The notes beneath the pieces are model-generated. The model did no database searches. It was not told the DNA's origin and saw only the letters and a program-made list of their open reading frames with translations. From NCBI GenBank assembly GCA_023250795.1, contig JAHFAB010000038.1, positions 2,930 through 10,117 of the forward strand: a stretch of DNA of 7,188 nucleotides, in the 5' to 3' direction. The DNA is from Bacteriovoracaceae bacterium (lineage in GTDB: Bacteria; Bdellovibrionota; UBA1018). A program made the translations under genes and the position numbers. Shown piece after piece: positions 1 to 5,797 of this stretch (the first letter of the stretch is position 1; every line of letters starts with the position of its first letter).

Positions 1-698
1 CGCGATAAAGTTTCAAGTGAAAGGCGGGTTTCAATCAATAGGCGCAAGTCTCTGTCTAAGATGAGGTGATGCAGAGATGTGAGGCTTTCTTGTCGGAAAC
101 GCTGGTCATGAACAAAACACAGCCCAGGAAGTCCCCCAAGGCGTAAGTATTTTATCAAAGCTTGATGAGTTTCTAGGGTGCTTCCTTGTACTTTCAGGAG
201 GCCTAAGGTGTTTTCTGAAAATGTTCGATGACTGTTGATTGCAGGGATGACGTCGGGGAGAGATTTTTTCATGAGCTCTGAAACAATGAGTGGAAATAGC
301 TCCAGCATGACAATCCGGCCAGCTAAGGACTCTCGGATTACCCTTCTACTTGTGAAGCGCACTGACCCTGATAATAAAAACTGACCCGGGCGTTTATGTA
401 CTCTCACATATTCTTTGAGGGCTGGAAATAGTTCAGGATCTAGCTGACTTTCGTCAATTCCTAATATACCATTTTTTCCTAATTCTTTGGAGTGAGACAT
501 TGAATCAAGAAAGTGCCTAGGATTTTTTTGAATTTTTGTACGAATATCTCGGTCATCGAGGGTGCAGTAATTCTGAGTGAGTGAAGTCATTAAGGTAGTT
601 TTTCCTACCTGCCGATGTCCAAAGATCCCCACGATAGGGCTGAACTGAATCGACTTAGAGTAAATACCTTTAATTTGTCTTTGTCTCAGATGTGCCAT
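1..698 (-). CDS. AAA_14/DUF4143-family ATPase, N-terminal part (runs off the window)
   Basis: I translated this frame from the ATG at 698 to the window edge: 232 complete codons with no stop, so the C-terminus is missing. Visible motifs are a Walker A loop GHRQVGKT (residues 27-34), the YCTLDD segment (44-49), an NPRHFLD segment (59-65), a Walker B-like GILGIDESQ (77-85), a sensor-like FLLSGS (107-112), then RESLAGRIVMLELFPL and YLRLGGLPG. This order is that of the ATP-binding domain of DUF4143-type proteins, a widespread family with poorly defined cellular roles, often variable between strains. The C-terminal DUF4143 part would lie outside the window. The start codon abuts one arm of a perfect inverted repeat (698-774), and no good Shine-Dalgarno is seen; AGGA lies about 13 nt upstream inside the repeat. 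Family assignment is firm; function is unknown. Confidence 0.85.
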   Translation of the reverse strand, partial: MAHLRQRQIKGIYSKSIQFSPIVGIFGHRQVGKTTLMTSLTQNYCTLDDRDIRTKIQKNPRHFLDSMSHSKELGKNGILGIDESQLDPELFPALKEYVRVHKRPGQFLLSGSVRFTSRRVIRESLAGRIVMLELFPLIVSELMKKSLPDVIPAINSHRTFSENTLGLLKVQGSTLETHQALIKYLRLGGLPGLCFVHDQRFRQESLTSLHHLILDRDLRLLIETRLSLETLS

Positions 699-774
699 AA
701 TTGTAAGATATCCTGTGACTGTATTTCTTGCAACTAGTGTTCAAAAAATACAGTCACAGGATATCTTACAATTA
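698..774. repeat. Perfect 29-bp inverted repeat at the ATPase start
   Basis: Arms 698-726 and 746-774 are exact reverse complements (29/29). The 19-nt spacer allows three further pairs (728-730 with 742-744). The left arm begins at the first base of the ATPase start codon. In the minus-strand mRNA the arms would form a long hairpin ending on the AUG, unless transcription starts inside the element. On the + strand the right arm is followed by a six-T run (779-784), so it could also act as a terminator for transcripts antisense to the ATPase gene. The repeat is seen directly; either role is inference. Confidence 0.9.
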
Positions 775-832
775 GAGATTTTTTCTAACGCTCATAGTAA
801 GATATTATGAAATGCGTCTTCGTGGTATAAAA

Positions 833-861
833 TTGACATCCAATATTGATGTTGTTATGGT
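833..861 (+). promoter_or_regulatory. Putative sigma70-type promoter of ahcY
   Basis: A consensus -35 TTGACA (833-838) is followed after 17 nt by TATGGT (856-861, 4/6 to TATAAT), which predicts a start of transcription near 868 and a leader of about 45 nt before the GTG. The spacer contains an imperfect dyad (ACATC ... GATGT around AATATT, 836-852) that could be an operator, but nothing identifies the factor. No riboswitch-like fold is evident in the short leader. Confidence 0.55.
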
Positions 862-897
862 TTCAAAAAATGAAATAGCTTAGAGTCAGTCTCAAAT

Positions 898-904
898 AAA
901 GGAG
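898..904 (+). promoter_or_regulatory. Ribosome binding site selecting the GTG start of ahcY
   Basis: AAAGGAG ends 7 nt before the GTG at 912. It is a strong Shine-Dalgarno and supports this non-ATG start; there is no ATG alternative upstream in the same frame near it. Confidence 0.75.
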
Positions 905-911
905 AGTCTTT

Positions 912-2183
912 GTGAATTCAACTCATGAGAAAAAATCAAAAGTAAAAAATCTATCATTAGCTCCACAGGGCAGGCTCAAGATCGAATGGGCTGAGAGCCG
1001 AATGCCTGTCATGATGAAGTTGAGAGAAGAAGCTAAAAAAACGCTCCCCTTAAAAGGGATGCGAATCGCGGGATGTTTGCATGTCACCAAAGAAACCGCT
1101 GTCTTAGTCAGGACTTTGAGGGCCGCTGGAGCAGAAGTCTCTTGGTCTGGGTGCAATCCCCTTTCGACGCAGGATGATATTGCGGCTGCACTTGCAGAAG
1201 ATGAGGTTTCTATTTTTGCATGGCATGGGATGAACAAAGAGGAGTTCTATTGGGCCATCGAAAAAACTTTGGAGATCAAACCCACGTTGACTTTAGATGA
1301 TGGAGCGGATTTGATTTTTACAGTTCATTCGAAACACCCCGAAATGGCAAAAGATCTTTACGGAGGTACCGAAGAAACTACGACCGGAGTTCATCGCTTG
1401 CGAGCGATGGCCAAAGACGGTGCGCTCAAGTATCCCGTCATAGCGATTAATGACGCAGAGACGAAGTGGGATTTTGATAATGTTTATGGCACGGGCCAGA
1501 GTTCCGTGGATGGTATTTTGCGAGCCACCAATGTTCTCTTAGGAGGCAAAGTTTTTGTAGTTGCAGGGTTTGGGCATTGTGGAAAAGGCTGTGCTATGCG
1601 AGCACGAGGATTGGGTGCAAGAGTGGTTGTAACGGAGATCAAACCGACAGCTGCTCTGAAAGCGGTTTTAGAAGGTTATGAAGTGATGACGATGGATGAA
1701 GCTGCGAAAATCGGAGATATTTTTATTACGGCTACTGGAATGAAAGATATCGTCATCAAAAAACATTTTGAGTCGATGAAAGAGGGGGCCATTGTTTGTA
1801 ATACGGGCCACTATGATTGTGAGCTCAATCTGGAAGATCTCAAGTCGGTTTCTAAATCGATACGTGAAGTGAGACCCAATAACGAAGAATACACTTTGAA
1901 AAACGGAAAACGAGTTTACGTTTTAGCTCAGGGCCGCCTGGTCAATTTGGCTGCAGCCGAAGGTCACCCATCTGAAGTGATGGATATGTCTTTTGCAAAT
2001 CAGTTTTTAGGGATGGTGAGACTGGCGAAAGAAGGGAAAAAACTCAAGCCTCAAGTATACGATATCGATCCCGCCCAAGATCAAGAGATTGCGTTGATTA
2101 AGCTTCATTCGAATGGGATGGAGATTGACAAACTCACAGAAGCGCAGAAAAAATACGCGGATGATTATTCTTCGGGGACCTAG
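912..2183 (+). CDS. ahcY: Adenosylhomocysteinase (S-adenosyl-L-homocysteine hydrolase)
   Basis: Cytosolic NAD-dependent enzyme that reversibly splits S-adenosylhomocysteine into adenosine and homocysteine, removing the product inhibitor of SAM-dependent methyltransferases and feeding the methyl cycle. All signature regions are visible: LHVTKETA (H57, T59, E61), NPLSTQDD (83-89), LDDGADL (D130), GGTEETTTG (E155), TKWDFDN (K185, D189, N190), the NAD-binding GFGHCGKG (219-226), NTGH (H300) and AEGHPSEVMD (H352). By alignment with the known family these cover substrate-, NAD- and catalysis-related positions, so the enzyme should be active. At 423 aa it is the short form: it lacks the internal insertion of many proteobacterial enzymes and stops at YSSGT without the Lys/Tyr tail of mammalian ones. 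Start is GTG with a good ribosome binding site. The next gene overlaps its end by 23 bp. Confidence 0.97.
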   Translation: MNSTHEKKSKVKNLSLAPQGRLKIEWAESRMPVMMKLREEAKKTLPLKGMRIAGCLHVTKETAVLVRTLRAAGAEVSWSGCNPLSTQDDIAAALAEDEVSIFAWHGMNKEEFYWAIEKTLEIKPTLTLDDGADLIFTVHSKHPEMAKDLYGGTEETTTGVHRLRAMAKDGALKYPVIAINDAETKWDFDNVYGTGQSSVDGILRATNVLLGGKVFVVAGFGHCGKGCAMRARGLGARVVVTEIKPTAALKAVLEGYEVMTMDEAAKIGDIFITATGMKDIVIKKHFESMKEGAIVCNTGHYDCELNLEDLKSVSKSIREVRPNNEEYTLKNGKRVYVLAQGRLVNLAAAEGHPSEVMDMSFANQFLGMVRLAKEGKKLKPQVYDIDPAQDQEIALIKLHSNGMEIDKLTEAQKKYADDYSSGT

Positions 2184-2688
2184 ACGCTTTTTACTGGGGG
2201 TTCTTTTATTGGGGTGGATCTCCACCTCTCAGAGTTTCGCGGAGTCTTCACTAAAAACCCTTAATTTTCGTATCAGTCCGCTGGGTTTTATGTCTGATGC
2301 TTATGGCGTAGCGGTCGATGTTGGGATTTTGTCTGGGCTGACTCTGGCGCCCTCTTTTAATTATTACACTGGGACGACTGGGTCTAACCAATCAGACTTT
2401 TATGAAATAGGTCTGCAAAGTTCTATTTCGTTAACTGGGAAAAGATATCAAGAAGGTTTGCTCCTCAGAGCGGGTGTTTATTGGGTTCATGTCAATGTCG
2501 TTAATTCGAAATCAGGGGCGACTGCAAATGCAAGCTCAAAAAGTGGAACGGTATTTTTAGCTTATTGTTGGCCTCTCTTAGATTGGGGTTTGAGTACGAG
2601 TATCGGTACGGGCATTACTTATTTGGATGCTCCGACTGCAAAAAGTTTTCAGCCGCGTTTAGAGATCAGTTTAGGATTTGCCCTTTAA
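2161..2688 (+). CDS. Small secreted beta-barrel-like outer membrane protein, unknown family
   Basis: From the ATG at 2161 the protein is 175 aa. It begins MIILRGPRRFLLGVLLLG, a typical signal peptide with a basic start and hydrophobic core, and a likely cleavage after QSFA (residue about 27). An upstream in-frame ATG at 2113 would add 16 hydrophilic residues before the signal, so I prefer 2161; neither start has a strong ribosome binding site. The mature part has alternating polar/apolar strands rich in Gly, Ser, Tyr and Thr and ends with strand EISLGFAL, as in small (about 8-strand) outer membrane barrels. It overlaps ahcY by 23 bp in another frame, so it is probably translated from the ahcY mRNA by coupling. 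I do not recognise a named family, and a functional link with ahcY is not evident. Confidence 0.7.
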   Translation: MIILRGPRRFLLGVLLLGWISTSQSFAESSLKTLNFRISPLGFMSDAYGVAVDVGILSGLTLAPSFNYYTGTTGSNQSDFYEIGLQSSISLTGKRYQEGLLLRAGVYWVHVNVVNSKSGATANASSKSGTVFLAYCWPLLDWGLSTSIGTGITYLDAPTAKSFQPRLEISLGFAL

Positions 2689-3626
2689 TAAGTAATTTGT
2701 ATTGAAAAACCAGTAGGCGGTAAAGAGTGTTGAGCTTTGTGCATGAGGAGGACTTCTTCGATTCCTAAAATCAAAACAGACCAAAAGTGAAGAGCAATCC
2801 CGGGAGAAAGCTTACCTTGATTCATGTGGGCGAGTAATCCCATATAAGCTCCAGATATCGCAGCCGTGTATCTCCCGTCGCCAGGCTCATGGGCGAATGC
2901 AAAAAGCACAGAGGTGAGTGGAATTGAGAAAAATGGGGTGGAGATCAATTGATAAAATTCATTTTGTAAAAATCCATGAAAAAACATCTCCTCTGGAGCT
3001 GCACTTCCTACTGGAAAAATGCCCAAATTAGTGAGCGAGTAAAGATAATTAGATGCCGGAGTAAAAATAGGAACTCGATCGACTCCGTCATGGAGAGTTG
3101 CGAGATAATCGTACGTGCTGTATGCAGCAATGAGTCCGAGAGGGATGAGCACCCAAGGATCTTTTAAGATGGCAGGCTTGAAAGGCGCTAAAAATAAGTC
3201 GTTGGTCGAAGTCTGATCTATACCACTGGAGCCCCCATCTGATTTTGCTGCTGAGCGGTATACATTATAGGTGTTTACAAAATGCTCTTTGATCCCAAAC
3301 TCTTGCAGCCAATCGGCGAAAAGTGGGCGAGCGATACTGACTTGAGATCGGGATCTTTTCCTATTGAACTGAGGGATGTCTTCTGGAACACCGTCCAAGG
3401 TCATGGGAGATTTTTTAGAGAGCTTATAACCGGCATAAAAAGTTCCTATTTCGGAGGCGGCCTCTAGAACTCCAAGATGGGGTGAACCTAAAAGGATTTC
3501 TCCGCTTCCTGGTACAAAAGCATTGAGCCAACCTACAAAGTGATAATATGCGCCAGCGTGGAGATTGTTTGACGTGAGAAATAGAGCTGTAAAAATAATA
3601 GATTTGAACTTTTGCAATCGACTCAT
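2685..3626 (-). CDS. CPBP (Abi/CAAX-like) family intramembrane protease homologue
   Basis: 313 aa with an N-terminal signal/anchor (about 8-24) and several hydrophobic segments. The C-terminal half carries the CPBP (PF02517) motifs: APEEMFFHG (E212, E213), FAFAH (F242, H246) and a later His in ALHFWSV (H280). In this family the two Glu and the His residues form a glutamic-type intramembrane active site. Motif 1 is usually EExxxR; here the Arg position is His (H217), and the residue four after H280 is Val instead of the usual Asn, so activity or specificity may differ. The N-terminal part contains NAFVPGSGEILLG (35-47), similar to the PGxGQ turn of DUF5683-like membrane proteins, followed by a hydrophilic linker (70-145). 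Its 3' end overlaps the stop of the convergent gene. The ATG at 3626 has no clear Shine-Dalgarno. The inverted-repeat element begins 16 bp upstream. Confidence 0.8.
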   Translation of the reverse strand: MSRLQKFKSIIFTALFLTSNNLHAGAYYHFVGWLNAFVPGSGEILLGSPHLGVLEAASEIGTFYAGYKLSKKSPMTLDGVPEDIPQFNRKRSRSQVSIARPLFADWLQEFGIKEHFVNTYNVYRSAAKSDGGSSGIDQTSTNDLFLAPFKPAILKDPWVLIPLGLIAAYSTYDYLATLHDGVDRVPIFTPASNYLYSLTNLGIFPVGSAAPEEMFFHGFLQNEFYQLISTPFFSIPLTSVLFAFAHEPGDGRYTAAISGAYMGLLAHMNQGKLSPGIALHFWSVLILGIEEVLLMHKAQHSLPPTGFSIQITY

Positions 3627-3636
3627 GAATTGTCTT

Positions 3637-3665
3637 AGTTTACCGAAACCAGAGTGTGATTACAA
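3637..3665 (-). promoter_or_regulatory. Weak promoter-like match upstream of the CPBP gene
   Basis: On the minus strand TTGTAA (3660-3665) is followed after 17 nt by TAAACT (3637-3642), each 4/6 to the sigma70 boxes. The -35 box lies inside the left 62-nt arm, so an inverted copy occurs in the right arm pointing toward the lipoprotein gene, there followed by AATAAA. It would give an almost leaderless mRNA. The match is weak and could be chance. Confidence 0.2.
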
Positions 3666-3844
3666 AGTGATTTAGTTTTTAGTGGATTAAAACAAAGGGA
3701 TGAGTGAGGCGTTGGGAGGACAAGGATGTCCACAGCCCAGGGAGGGGCGTGAGGGTCCCAAGGCAGGATGCCGTGCCGACACCTCATCCCTTTGTTTTAA
3801 TCCACTAAAAACTAAATCACTTTGTAATCACACTCTGGTTTCGG
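3643..3844. repeat. 202-bp element: perfect 62-bp inverted repeat around a GC-rich core
   Basis: Arm 3643-3704 is the exact reverse complement of arm 3783-3844 (62/62). The A/T-rich arms start CCGAAACC at one end and finish GGTTTCGG at the other. The 78-nt core (3705-3782) is strongly GC-rich, unlike the arms and the neighbouring DNA. No coding frame is evident, and no clear target-site duplication or transposase is visible beside it. It fills most of the 313-bp gap between the divergent CPBP (3626, -) and lipoprotein (3940, +) genes. Perfect pairing over 62 bp implies recent origin, gene conversion between the arms, or strong selection for the stem. It could be a MITE-like element, a structured RNA gene or a cruciform; the repeat itself is certain. 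Confidence 0.95.
3705..3782 (+). ncRNA. Candidate structured RNA core with three GGA-loop hairpins (CsrA-binding-like)
   Basis: Read on the + strand the core folds compactly. Hairpin 1 is GGAC-AAGGAT-GTCC (3718-3731). Hairpin 2 is GCCC-AGGGAG-GGGC (3735-3748), extendable by CAC/GTG around a bulged A. Hairpin 3 is GGC-AGGAT-GCC (3762-3772). TTGGGA (3712-3717) pairs with TCCCAA (3756-3761) and encloses hairpins 1 and 2; GGCG (3708-3711) pairs with TGCC (3774-3777) around everything. All three loops carry A(N)GGA(N). Known CsrA/RsmA sites are GGA in such loops: hairpin 1 matches the ACARGGAUGU core exactly and hairpin 3 contains CAGGATG, the repeat of E. coli CsrB. I infer a possible CsrA-sequestering or CsrA-controlled RNA. 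No promoter is assigned with confidence, and whether the genome has csrA is not visible. Confidence 0.4.
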
Positions 3845-3847
3845 AAT

Positions 3848-3883
3848 AAATCTGAGTCATTTTTTTGACTCTAAAACAGATTT
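3848..3883 (+). other. Nested A/T-rich dyad between the repeat element and the lipoprotein gene
   Basis: GAGTCA (3854-3859) and TGACTC (3866-3871) form a 6-bp stem around a T6 loop. The outer AAATCT (3848-3853) can pair with AGATTT (3878-3883) across a one-sided 6-nt bulge. It could be an operator just upstream of the lipoprotein promoter, or a weak 3' end for a transcript of the preceding element; it lacks a proper T-tract directly after the inner stem. Role unknown. Confidence 0.4.
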
Positions 3884-3912
3884 TTGAAAATTAATTTTAT
3901 TTGTGTAACAAT
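3884..3912 (+). promoter_or_regulatory. Putative promoter of the lipoprotein gene
   Basis: TTGAAA (3884-3889, 5/6 to the -35 box) is followed after 17 nt by AACAAT (3907-3912, 4/6 to the -10 box). A leader of about 20 nt would then contain the ribosome binding site AAAGGA (3926-3931). It lies just outside the inverted-repeat element, so the gene need not depend on transcription from within it. Confidence 0.4.
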
Positions 3913-3939
3913 GGTTAATAAATCGAAAGGAAATTTCCC

Positions 3940-4854
3940 ATGACTATTAGAAAAAAGATCGCCCCATTATTTTTAGTTTGTTTTGTGGCGCTGATGTTTT
4001 CAAACTGTGGGAAAAAAGCTGCTGATGCAGATTCTACGGATGACGCAGACTCTTCTGTGGATGTCTCAACCTCTGCTGTGACCGCGGTGGGTGGGGCGAT
4101 GGATGAAGAATCGGGTGGGGGGTTTTCGATGAACTCGCGTTCCAAGGCTACTTCTGTGGCCGAATGGATGCAGTCATTACTCAGTCCGGTTATTGCCTGG
4201 GCTGCGGATTGTTCGGGAAGAGCGAAAAGCCAGAGTTGCACAGCTGGTGTGAGGTCTGTCACATATAGTTGTAGTATAGGAGCTGCTTCTCTATCGGGCA
4301 CTGTGGCGTTGACCTATTCTGATGCTGGTTGTGCGATGAGTACGAACGGCTACAATGTGACCCGCACTGTCGATACAGCCATAACAGGAAGGCGAGGCGG
4401 TTCAATTAAAAATAAATCGACCGGGGTCACTGATTTTCAAGGAAATTCCTATGGTGCTGGGGTAAAAATGACAAAAACAGCAGCAGGCCTCGACATGGAT
4501 ATTCTAGGTGTCGAAAAGATTCTAACAAAAGATAGTAAAACTGTTTTTGATATTTCTAAAAAATCAACTTCTACACTCAAAATTACAGGGGGATTAGATC
4601 GGGCTAGTCGTACGATTGCTTCAGGAACTCTCGAAATTTATCATAATGTTGCCAAGTTCAAAGCCACACATACTTTTTCAAATGTTAAGTGGACTAGTGC
4701 TGGTTGCTGTTATCCCACATCTGGATCCATGACGATTGCTTATTCAAACACAAGTGATGCAGGCACAATGACTTTTGGTCCTGGGTGTGGAGCTTATTCT
4801 CTTGTTGTTGGATCGGCCGCTGCGAAAACAGGGACAATGACCGAGTGTGAGTGA
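3940..4854 (+). CDS. Cys-rich secreted lipoprotein of unknown function
   Basis: 304 aa. The N-terminus is a type II signal peptide (MTIRKKIAPLFLVCFVALMF) ending in the lipobox-like FSNC, so C23 would be lipidated. GKK follows, then an Asp/Ser-rich linker (about 29-60) typical of a flexible tether on an outer-membrane lipoprotein. The rest is a Ser/Thr/Gly-rich, probably beta-structured domain with eight cysteines (91, 100, 111, 131, 256, 257, 283, 303), an even number that could form four disulfides in the periplasm or at the surface. The segment from C256-C257 through Y258, P259, G262 to FGPGCG (279-284) resembles a CCxPxxG...FGxGCG pattern I associate with predicted lipoproteins of predatory/deltaproteobacterial-type genomes; that is memory, not a search result. 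The ATG has a good AAAGGA ribosome binding site. The stop lies in a palindrome shared with the converging gene. Confidence 0.8.
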   Translation: MTIRKKIAPLFLVCFVALMFSNCGKKAADADSTDDADSSVDVSTSAVTAVGGAMDEESGGGFSMNSRSKATSVAEWMQSLLSPVIAWAADCSGRAKSQSCTAGVRSVTYSCSIGAASLSGTVALTYSDAGCAMSTNGYNVTRTVDTAITGRRGGSIKNKSTGVTDFQGNSYGAGVKMTKTAAGLDMDILGVEKILTKDSKTVFDISKKSTSTLKITGGLDRASRTIASGTLEIYHNVAKFKATHTFSNVKWTSAGCCYPTSGSMTIAYSNTSDAGTMTFGPGCGAYSLVVGSAAAKTGTMTECE

Positions 4855-4873
4855 TCTCTGAGGTCAGAGATCA
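4852..4873. terminator. Palindrome holding both stop codons of convergent genes, possible bidirectional terminator
   Basis: TGATCTCTGA (4852-4861) and TCAGAGATCA (4864-4873) are exact reverse complements separated by GG. The stop TGA of the lipoprotein gene is its first three bases, and the stop of the minus-strand gene is 4866-4864 within the other arm. The RNA hairpin is symmetrical and could end transcription in both directions, but neither side has a T-run, so an intrinsic terminator is uncertain; it may instead protect 3' ends. Confidence 0.5.
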
Positions 4874-5691
4874 AACATCAGACCAAAGTAGATAAATCGT
4901 GCGGTTTTATCTTTGTAATAATAGTATTTCAGCCTGGGATCTGGCCCGGTGTAAGCACCTAACACGGCTCTGAGAGATGTGAAGTATTTCGCGTCTCTGT
5001 GGTTTCCTAAATAAGCTCCGAGTTGTGCATGAGCGCTCAAGTCGATCTCATTATGCCCAAATTGTTCAAACCCTAGAGCAAGGTATGGAGTGAATCGGTG
5101 ATAATCACCTGAGTCCCCATATGGAAACCATTCGAAAAACTCGTTGGCTTGAAACATTTTGCTCGGTGGAGCAGAAGCCGCATAAGTCGGTTGAAACGTG
5201 ATACCAAAACGAAAAAAAGAGCTGCCCTGGTAAACAATGCGTATTGGAAAAGTCTCAATCCCCACATCGAGAGGGAGGAGATCCAAATCTAAAACATCAT
5301 CAGAGACATGGCCCGAAGCGTGACTAAACCCTAGGCTGAGTAACCAATCGGAAGAGAGCTCCGTATCCCAAAGGAGGGACATTCTCGAGTCCGCAGTTTC
5401 AGAGTTAAAAGCTCCGTCGGCCAACCGAAAAGCAGAGTGAACAGAGCCCGTAAGAACAATTTGAGGTTTCCCCTTGAGACCTTCGAAACTCACCAGTGCT
5501 ATAGAACCTGCCAAAGACCCAAAGGCCTTGCCACTGTCTCGAAATAAAAGGCTAGATTGATTATCGACAAAGAGTCCATAGGTGAGAAAGCGTTGGTGCG
5601 TCGTCTCGGGGAGGAGCAGGACTGCACTTCTAGATGGAAGTGATTGAAAAAAAAACATTAGAATTAAAATCGTACGTAGGGTGGTGCGCAT
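4864..5691 (-). CDS. Predicted outer membrane beta-barrel protein, unknown family
   Basis: 275 aa. It begins with a signal peptide (basic MRTTLRT, hydrophobic ILILMFFF, likely cleavage after SRSA at about residue 23). The mature part is rich in aromatic and small residues in alternating strands and ends in KTARFIYFGLMFDL, a plausible last barrel strand. Notable segments are the aromatic FFEWFPYGDSGDYHRF and the C-terminal LRAVLGAYTGPDPRLKYYYY. These could identify its family in a profile search, but I do not recognise one. No Shine-Dalgarno is seen before the ATG at 5691. A later ATG (codon 12) would cut off the basic start of the signal peptide, so the longer form is preferred. The gene is separated from the upstream porin by about 106 bp containing a hairpin. 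Confidence 0.75.
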   Translation of the reverse strand: MRTTLRTILILMFFFQSLPSRSAVLLLPETTHQRFLTYGLFVDNQSSLLFRDSGKAFGSLAGSIALVSFEGLKGKPQIVLTGSVHSAFRLADGAFNSETADSRMSLLWDTELSSDWLLSLGFSHASGHVSDDVLDLDLLPLDVGIETFPIRIVYQGSSFFRFGITFQPTYAASAPPSKMFQANEFFEWFPYGDSGDYHRFTPYLALGFEQFGHNEIDLSAHAQLGAYLGNHRDAKYFTSLRAVLGAYTGPDPRLKYYYYKDKTARFIYFGLMFDL

Positions 5692-5747
5692 AGAATGACT
5701 GTAACTGAGTGAGTTCAGATTCTAAAGATAAAAAGTGTGTAGACTTA

Positions 5748-5776
5748 ACTCCCAAAATGTCGCCTAATTTGGGAGT
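5748..5776 (-). terminator. Terminator-like hairpin after the porin gene
   Basis: ACTCCCAAA (5748-5756) and TTTGGGAGT (5768-5776) are exact reverse complements with an 11-nt loop, 22 bp beyond the stop of the minus-strand porin gene. In that direction the stem is followed by TAAGTCT and, further on, a TTTTT run, so it is a moderate candidate for an intrinsic terminator or for partial read-through into the next minus-strand gene. Confidence 0.45.
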
Positions 5777-5797
5777 ATGTTCCAATGAGAACTCGTA

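Noticed and set aside
775..911. SAH or SAM riboswitch upstream of ahcY
   Set aside because: ahcY is a common target, but the predicted leader is only about 45 nt and I see no conserved multi-stem fold in it; the promoter explains the region.
923..1237. Minus-strand reading frame inside ahcY
   Set aside because: It lies fully within a well-supported gene on the other strand, and its translation has no recognisable motif or start context.
3643..3844. Retron msr-msd or insertion-sequence end
   Set aside because: Inverted arms around a structured core recall both, but no reverse transcriptase or transposase is adjacent and no target-site duplication is seen.
3643..3844. Fold-back assembly artefact
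   Set aside because: A chimeric fold-back would mirror the sequence to the end of the read; here mirroring stops exactly at 3643 and 3844 and unrelated coding sequence continues on both sides. Long reads would settle it.
3929..3938. GGAAATTTCC palindrome over the lipoprotein ribosome binding site
   Set aside because: As RNA it forms only a three-pair stem with a four-base loop, too weak to propose control.
3915..4301. Minus-strand 128-codon frame opposite the lipoprotein gene
   Set aside because: It is the reverse reading of the lipoprotein coding sequence; low complexity with no signal or domain, while the + frame has a lipobox and a ribosome binding site.
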